Below, piece by piece: positions 9,842-13,347 of a stretch of 13,347 nt of DNA. Source of the stretch: CAZOWW01 sp964583765 (GTDB taxonomy: Bacteria; Actinomycetota; Actinomycetes; Actinomycetales; Kineosporiaceae); the NCBI GenBank assembly GCA_964583765.1, contig CAZOWW010000145.1, forward strand, positions 1 through 13,347. Direction: 5' to 3'. Each line of letters begins with the position of its first letter. Positions within the stretch are counted from its first letter, which is position 1. The notes under the pieces are model-generated. The model worked only from the letters and a program-made list of their open reading frames with translations. It made no database searches and was not told where the DNA came from. The position numbers and the translations under genes were made by a program.

Positions 9842-11124
9842 GACCCCACCTCCGCCGTCCCGGGGCCGGCGGGAGCGCTCTCCGCCGCGCCGTCCTGGGA
9901 GGCGATCCGCACCGCCGTCACCGCCTCGCGCAACAGGGCCAGCTCCTGCACGTCAGGCTCCCGCCGCCGCACGTGCGTGACGAAGTCGCAACAGATCCGC
10001 ACGTCGTCCCGGCCCACGAGCCGGGCGGCGAAGTCCCCAGGGCCCTGCGGGCCGCCCCCTGCGGGATCGAAGCGCACCTGCAGGGTGTGCCGGAACCGGG
10101 TCCGCACGCGCTGCATCGCGTCGGCGGGCCGCTGCGGATCCGTCAGGGTGACCTGGCACCAGGCCCGCTCGGCCTCCCCGTGCCGCGGATCGCGCAGCAG
10201 GTCCTCCAGTTCTCCTCGCAGCACCGCCAGGGGCCGGGGGACCGGGGCGTCCACGGTCTCGACCCGCACCGTGCCCCGCGCGTCCAGGTCGACCAGCCAA
10301 CTGCCCTTCACCTGCCGGTGCTCCCCGAACGAGTAGGCCAGGGGAGACCCGCTGTACCGGATCCGCTCGCCGACCACCTGCCGCCCGTGCAGGTGTCCGA
10401 GCGCGACGTAGTGCACCCCGTCGAACACGGCTGCCGGCACCACCGCCACGCCGCCGACGCTGATGTCCCGCTCGGACTCGCTCGCGACGCCACCGGCCAC
10501 GAAGGCGTGTGCGCCGACGACCGCGCGGGTGCCGGGGGCACGCCGAGCCAGATCCGCCCGCACGGCCTGCATCGCCGCACCGAGGACCCGCTGGTGCGAG
10601 TACCGGGCCGGCCGATGTGCGCCAGATGCGTCCTCGCCGGCGTCTGCGGCTTCCCCGGCAGTCCCGGCCTCGTCCTCGGGCGGATCCGGGCGGACGTCGT
10701 CGAGCAGGGGACCCGCCACGGCAGGTTCCAGATAGGGCAGGGGGTAGACCGCCACCGGCCCCGCGTCGCCGCCGAGCAGCACCGGCGCGCCGCACCCCCG
10801 GGGATCGGTGCGCACGTGCACCCGGGCGAGGTCCAGGAGCCGGGCCCCGAACCCGAGCCGCCGCGGGGAGTCGTGGTTGCCGCTCGCGAGCACCACCACG
10901 GCACCGGCGCCCGAGAGGCGGCACAGAGCATCGTCCAGCACCCCCACGACGTCGACCGAGGGCAGCGCCCGGTCGTAGATGTCGCCGGCGATCACGACCA
11001 GGTCCACCTGCTCCGCGCGGACGACGTCGACAAGGTGGTCGACGTAGGCCGCCTGGGCGTCGAGCAGGTCCACCCGGTGGAAGGAGCGCCCCAGGTGCCA
11101 GTCCGAGGTGTGGAGGATCCGCAC
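9838..11124 (-). CDS. sbcD: Exonuclease subunit SbcD (Mre11-like nuclease)
   Basis: SbcD is the Mn-dependent metallophosphoesterase of the SbcCD complex. With GTG 11124 as start it has 428 residues and begins MRILHTSDWHLG. Metal ligands are visible in order: D8 and H10 (DWH), D48 (GDIYDR), N83-H84-D85 (GNHD), H206 (GAHAF) and H244/H246 (GHLH). A C-terminal capping domain follows. A Glu/Asp/Gly/Ala-rich insertion at about residues 145-171 is probably a disordered loop and is not typical of the short family members. The open frame extends to TTG 11133 (MPRVRIL), but that TTG overlaps the last bases of a -10 box, so GTG 11124 is preferred. sbcD comes first in the operon and its TGA overlaps the sbcC GTG by 4 nt. 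It is divergent from trpB2. Confidence 0.94.
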   Translation of the reverse strand: MRILHTSDWHLGRSFHRVDLLDAQAAYVDHLVDVVRAEQVDLVVIAGDIYDRALPSVDVVGVLDDALCRLSGAGAVVVLASGNHDSPRRLGFGARLLDLARVHVRTDPRGCGAPVLLGGDAGPVAVYPLPYLEPAVAGPLLDDVRPDPPEDEAGTAGEAADAGEDASGAHRPARYSHQRVLGAAMQAVRADLARRAPGTRAVVGAHAFVAGGVASESERDISVGGVAVVPAAVFDGVHYVALGHLHGRQVVGERIRYSGSPLAYSFGEHRQVKGSWLVDLDARGTVRVETVDAPVPRPLAVLRGELEDLLRDPRHGEAERAWCQVTLTDPQRPADAMQRVRTRFRHTLQVRFDPAGGGPQGPGDFAARLVGRDDVRICCDFVTHVRRREPDVQELALLREAVTAVRIASQDGAAESAPAGPGTAEVGS

Positions 11125-11137
11125 TCTGGGCAATCTA
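11122..11137 (-). promoter_or_regulatory. Leaderless-type promoter (-10) of sbcDC
   Basis: On the minus strand TAGATT (11137-11132) is followed by 7 nt and then GTG (11124-11122). This spacing predicts a transcript that begins at the GTG. No SD-like sequence lies before GTG 11124, and no good -35 box is visible. This site decides the sbcD start. Confidence 0.55.
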
Positions 11138-11389
11138 GACGCTCCGGCCTCCGCGGCCGGGTAGTCCCCACCGGGCGGACGGTCATCCGCCGTCGGCGCC
11201 CCGTGCCTGACCCGTCCGTCGAATCCGGACGAACCACCACGGCCGAGACCTTTCCCCTGACCTGCGGTTTCCTCTGGAAGAGCGTCGGGACGACCGGTCC
11301 CTGACAGGACCCCCTACCCGGTGACAGTCTGGGCCGGACGGCCATCACGCCCGACCCGCGGGCCTGAGCGAGGCCGCCCGCCGTTGTCG
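11138..11389. other. Divergent intergenic region between sbcD and trpB2
   Basis: About 250 bp without a supported gene. It must hold the trpB2 promoter, but I found no convincing -35/-10 pair. The best, CTGACA (11301-11306) with GACAGT (11323-11328) at 16 bp, lacks the key first T of the -10. A small inverted repeat, GGTCC-CTGACA-GGACC (11296-11311), covers that -35 candidate. No riboswitch, T-box or Trp-rich leader peptide is recognisable. Confidence 0.4.
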
Positions 11390-11395
11390 AAGGAG
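11390..11395 (+). promoter_or_regulatory. Ribosome binding site that fixes the TTG start of trpB2
   Basis: AAGGAG (11390-11395) is a strong Shine-Dalgarno sequence 6 nt before TTG 11402. The frame is open upstream to 11321, but no start there has a comparable site, so TTG is the best start. Confidence 0.75.
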
Positions 11396-11401
11396 ACTCC
11401 G

Positions 11402-12772
11402 TTGGTCGACGCGCTACGTCACAAGGTGCTGCTGGACGAGTCGGAGATGCCGACCCAGTGGTACAACCTGATCCCGGACCTGCCGACGCCCCCGCCGCCC
11501 CCGTTGCACCCCGCGACGCAGGAACCGGTGGGCCCGGCCGACCTGGCGCCTCTGTTCCCCGAGGAGCTGATCCTCCAGGAGGTCAGCACCGAGCGGTACA
11601 TCGACATCCCCGGCGCGGTCCTCGACGTCTACCGGCTGTGGCGCCCCTCTCCGCTGTACCGGGCCCGCCGGCTGGAGAAGCTGCTCGACACCCCCGCACG
11701 CATCTACTACAAGTACGAGGGCGTTTCCCCGGCCGGTTCGCACAAGCCGAACACCGCCGTCCCCCAGGCCTACTACAACGCCAAGGCAGGGGTCACCAAG
11801 CTCACCACCGAGACGGGCGCCGGCCAGTGGGGCACGGCGCTTTCCTTTGCCAGCTCCCTCTTCGGCATCGAGTGCGAGGTCTGGCAGGTCGGCGCGAGCT
11901 ACGACCAGAAGCCCTACCGCCGCATCATGATCGAGACCTTCGGTGCCACGGTGCACCGGTCGCCGTCGCCGCTGACCGCCGCCGGACGCGCCGCCCTGGC
12001 GGAGCGCCCCGACCACCCCGGCTCACTCGGCCTGGCCATCAGCGAGGCGGTCGAGGTCGCCGCCCAGAACCCGGAGATCCGCTACGCCCTCGGGAGCGTG
12101 CTCAACCACGTCCTCCTGCACCAGACGATCATCGGGGAGGAGGCGCTGCTCCAGTTCGCCCTCGCCGAGGACACCCCCGACGTCATCGTCGGCTGCACCG
12201 GAGGCGGCTCCAACTTCGGCGGCCTGGTCTTCCCGTTCCTGCGCGAGAAGCTCGCCGGCAAGATGTCCCCGGTCCTGCGGGCGGTCGAGCCGGCCTCGTG
12301 TCCCTCGCTCACCCGGGGCCAGTACGCCTACGACTTCGGCGACACGGCCGGGCTCACCCCCCTCATGAAGATGCACACCCTGGGACACGAGTTCGTGCCG
12401 GACCCCATCCACGCCGGCGGGCTGCGCTATCACGGCATGTCCCCGCTCATCTCCCACGCGGCCGAGCTCGGCCTGCTCGAGGCCATCTCGGTGCCGCAGA
12501 CGGAGTGCTTCGCCTCGGCGGTGCAGTTCGCCCGCTCCGAAGGCATCGTCCCGGCTCCCGAGGCCTCGCACGCGCTCGCCGCCTGCATCCGGGAGGCGCT
12601 GGCCGCGAAGGAGGCGGGGGAGGAGCGTGTGATCCTCACCGCGCTCTCCGGACACGGTCACCTCGACCTCGCCGCCTACGACGCCTACCTCGGCGGCCGC
12701 ATGGTCGACGAGGAGGTCAGTGACGCCCGGTTCGCCGAGGGCCTGAAGAGCCTGCCGAGCGTCGCGGGCTGA
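11402..12772 (+). CDS. trpB2: TrpB2-type tryptophan synthase beta chain-like PLP enzyme
   Basis: A 456-residue fold-type II PLP enzyme of the TrpB2 group, which can join indole and L-serine into tryptophan without TrpA and is thought to scavenge indole or do a related beta-replacement. The TrpB2 N-terminal block MPTQWYNLIPDLPTPPPPPL is present, then RPSPLYRARRLEKLL. The PLP lysine is K115 in AGSHKPNTA, in place of the GAHKINN motif of TrpB1. ETGAGQWG and the glycine loop GCTGGGSNFGG (264-274) that holds the PLP phosphate are intact. LSGHGHLDL closes the protein. The length fits TrpB2 and not the shorter TrpB1. There is no trpA or other trp gene nearby, which supports the TrpB2 assignment. The start is TTG 11402 with a strong ribosome binding site. 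A very stable hairpin follows the gene. Confidence 0.93.
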   Translation: MVDALRHKVLLDESEMPTQWYNLIPDLPTPPPPPLHPATQEPVGPADLAPLFPEELILQEVSTERYIDIPGAVLDVYRLWRPSPLYRARRLEKLLDTPARIYYKYEGVSPAGSHKPNTAVPQAYYNAKAGVTKLTTETGAGQWGTALSFASSLFGIECEVWQVGASYDQKPYRRIMIETFGATVHRSPSPLTAAGRAALAERPDHPGSLGLAISEAVEVAAQNPEIRYALGSVLNHVLLHQTIIGEEALLQFALAEDTPDVIVGCTGGGSNFGGLVFPFLREKLAGKMSPVLRAVEPASCPSLTRGQYAYDFGDTAGLTPLMKMHTLGHEFVPDPIHAGGLRYHGMSPLISHAAELGLLEAISVPQTECFASAVQFARSEGIVPAPEASHALAACIREALAAKEAGEERVILTALSGHGHLDLAAYDAYLGGRMVDEEVSDARFAEGLKSLPSVAG

Positions 12773-12783
12773 GCCCCGGTCGG

Positions 12784-12815
12784 GGGTCCGGCGCCGGGGT
12801 CCCGGCGCCGGACCC
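12784..12815 (+). terminator. Very stable hairpin after trpB2
   Basis: GGGTCCGGCGCCGG (12784-12797), loop GGTC, CCGGCGCCGGACCC (12802-12815): a perfect 14-bp stem 11 nt after the trpB2 stop. There is no T-tract. The segment GGGGGTCCGG (12782-12791) can also pair perfectly with CCGGACCCCC (12821-12830), an alternative stem. The role as a terminator is inferred from position. Confidence 0.6.
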
Positions 12816-12855
12816 TGACTCCGGACCCCCGCGCAGGCAGGGCCAACGCACAGGA

Positions 12856-12954
12856 ATGCCGAAGAGGCAGAACCGGAACAGGCGTGCCCCGAACCGGCAG
12901 TACCCGAACACGCAGGGACGCCGTTCCGGCGGGGAAGCACCCGAACACCGCTGA
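12856..12954 (+). CDS. Possible 32-residue basic microprotein (tentative)
   Basis: A short frame runs from ATG 12856 to TGA 12952-12954. It begins MPKRQNRNRRAPNRQ and ends GGEAPEHR. It is rich in Arg, Asn, Gln and Pro, and most codons (about 25 of 31) end in G or C, less than in the long genes. The first 20 codons after the start are built on a 15-bp repeat, so they read as degenerate pentapeptides of the type PNRQY/PNTQG. The only upstream ribosome-site-like sequence is a weak AGGA (12852-12855). The stop is directly followed by the -10 box of the EF-hand gene. I recognise no family; it may be non-coding. Confidence 0.2.
   Translation: MPKRQNRNRRAPNRQYPNTQGRRSGGEAPEHR
12859..12918. repeat. 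Four degenerate 15-bp tandem repeats
   Basis: Units start at 12859 (CCGAAGAGGCAGAAC), 12874 (CGGAACAGGCGTGCC), 12889 (CCGAACCGGCAGTAC) and 12904 (CCGAACACGCAGGGA), with a consensus near CCGAACAGGCAGNAC. A further CCGAACAC lies out of phase at 12941. The array ends 36 bp before the -10 box of the EF-hand gene. It could be a set of regulator sites or a decayed coding repeat. Confidence 0.5.
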
Positions 12955-12960
12955 TAGAGT
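12952..12960 (+). promoter_or_regulatory. Extended -10 promoter of the EF-hand gene
   Basis: TGA-TAGAGT (12952-12960) is a TGN-extended -10 box fitting TANNNT. The -35 position (12932-12937, GGGAAG) does not match the housekeeping consensus. The predicted start near 12967 gives a leader of about 45 nt that contains the ribosome binding site. Confidence 0.5.
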
Positions 12961-13011
12961 GACCGGCCGCCCCGCCCAGGGGCGCAACCGGGTACCTGAG
13001 GAGGGGAAGCC

Positions 13012-13287
13012 GTGGCAGATGCGACGGACTACGCAGCCACGTTCAAGCTGTTCGACCTCAACGGCGACGGCTTGATCTCGGCCGACGAGCTCAAGCAGGT
13101 CTTCGAGAAGCTCGGTGACCAGGTGTCACCCGAGGCGCTCACCGCAATGGTGTCGTTCCTCGACTCGGACAAGGACGGCCTGATCTCGCTGGAGGAGCTC
13201 ACCGCCTATCTGGCGGGGCCGCGTGCCGAACCCGACGCCACCTCCGCCCCCGCGTCCCAGGACGCGGCACCGGACGCACAGGCCTGA
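13012..13287 (+). CDS. Small two-EF-hand calcium-binding protein
   Basis: A 91-residue calmodulin-like protein with two canonical EF-hand loops. Loop 1 is residues 15-26, DLNGDGLISADE, with D15, N17, D19, S23 and E26 as ligands. Loop 2 is residues 51-62, DSDKDGLISLEE, with D51, D53, D55, S59 and E62. Each loop has G at position 6 and I at position 8, so both should bind calcium. Helices flank both loops. The last 20 or so residues are an Ala/Pro/Asp-rich, probably disordered tail. There is no signal peptide or membrane segment, so it should be a cytosolic calcium buffer or sensor; its target is unknown. GTG 13012 is chosen because a perfect AGGAGG (12999-13004) lies 7 nt upstream. It has its own extended -10 promoter and is followed by two strong hairpins, so it is a single-gene unit. 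Confidence 0.93.
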   Translation: MADATDYAATFKLFDLNGDGLISADELKQVFEKLGDQVSPEALTAMVSFLDSDKDGLISLEELTAYLAGPRAEPDATSAPASQDAAPDAQA

Positions 13288-13293
13288 GCCTCT

Positions 13294-13313
13294 GCGGCCC
13301 CCACCGGGGCCGC
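13294..13313 (+). terminator. First hairpin after the EF-hand gene
   Basis: GCGGCCCC-CACC-GGGGCCGC is a perfect 8-bp stem 6 nt after the stop codon. No T-tract follows, and a longer hairpin begins 4 nt downstream, so the two may act together. Confidence 0.5.
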
Positions 13314-13317
13314 CCGT

Positions 13318-13347
13318 CGCGGCCCTGGTCCGAGGACCAGGGCCGCG
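13318..13347 (+). terminator. Second, longer hairpin at the window end
   Basis: CGCGGCCCTGGTCC (13318-13331) and GGACCAGGGCCGCG (13334-13347) are perfect 14-bp arms around GA. In RNA the inner pairs must open, leaving about 13 bp. Any T-tract would lie beyond the window. It is a probable intrinsic terminator for the EF-hand gene. Confidence 0.6.

Noticed and set aside
11296..11328. Promoter for trpB2 (CTGACA, 16 bp, GACAGT) with a small inverted repeat
   Set aside because: The -10 lacks the conserved first T and the spacing is short; chance is as likely, so it is not listed as a promoter.
11402..12772. Canonical trpB of a trpAB operon
   Set aside because: The N-terminal block, the SHKPNTA lysine motif and the length fit TrpB2, and no trpA or other trp gene adjoins it.
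12717..12911. Minus-strand frame with repeats such as FGYCR/FGARL, resembling pentapeptide-repeat proteins
   Set aside because: The pattern is produced by the 15-bp DNA repeat read backwards. It does not follow the A(D/N)LXX consensus and has no start context.

Overview
The DNA is very GC-rich, nearly every codon in the real genes ends in G or C, and GTG and TTG starts are common. The genes are actinobacterial. The left part matches the conserved block known from Mycobacterium tuberculosis as gcvH-garA-Rv1828-Rv1829-Rv1830-(Rv1831)-gcvB. The organism is therefore a high-GC actinobacterium; I cannot name the genus, and a Micrococcales-like lineage is only a guess.

Layout. Bases 2-46 are the last codons of an unidentified gene. 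Then come an FtsR-type MerR regulator (142-894, +), a DUF151 bifunctional-nuclease-family protein (993-1472, +) and a second MerR regulator, like Rv1830 (1846-2436, +). An orphan ParA-type ATPase lies in the opposite orientation (2532-3347, -). It is divergent from gcvP (3698-6775, +), the glycine cleavage P-protein, which sits behind a glycine riboswitch. Converging on gcvP is the sbcD-sbcC operon (11124-6800, -), a Mre11/Rad50-type nuclease whose two genes overlap by 4 nt. Divergent from sbcD is a TrpB2-type tryptophan synthase beta-like gene (11402-12772, +). A small two-EF-hand protein follows (13012-13287, +), and strong hairpins close the window.

How the genes relate. The two MerR genes and the DUF151 gene are a conserved actinobacterial neighbourhood tied to growth and division control. 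gcvP is probably controlled by its own riboswitch rather than by the MerR genes. SbcCD is a self-contained DNA-repair operon. TrpB2 and the EF-hand protein look like independent units.

Points worth attention. A stretch of about 85-90 bp in gcvP is apparently read in the wrong frame between two compensating 1-nt shifts. Three genes (DUF151, parA-like, sbcD) have a TANNNT -10 box 6-7 nt before a GTG, as expected for leaderless mRNAs; for sbcD this moves the start. The riboswitch leader has a decayed second aptamer and two mutually exclusive pairings near the start codon. A probable gcvP terminator is embedded in the 3' end of sbcC. A 15-bp tandem repeat upstream of the EF-hand gene lies inside a possible 32-residue basic microprotein ORF. 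I see no mobile element, CRISPR array, tRNA or rRNA.
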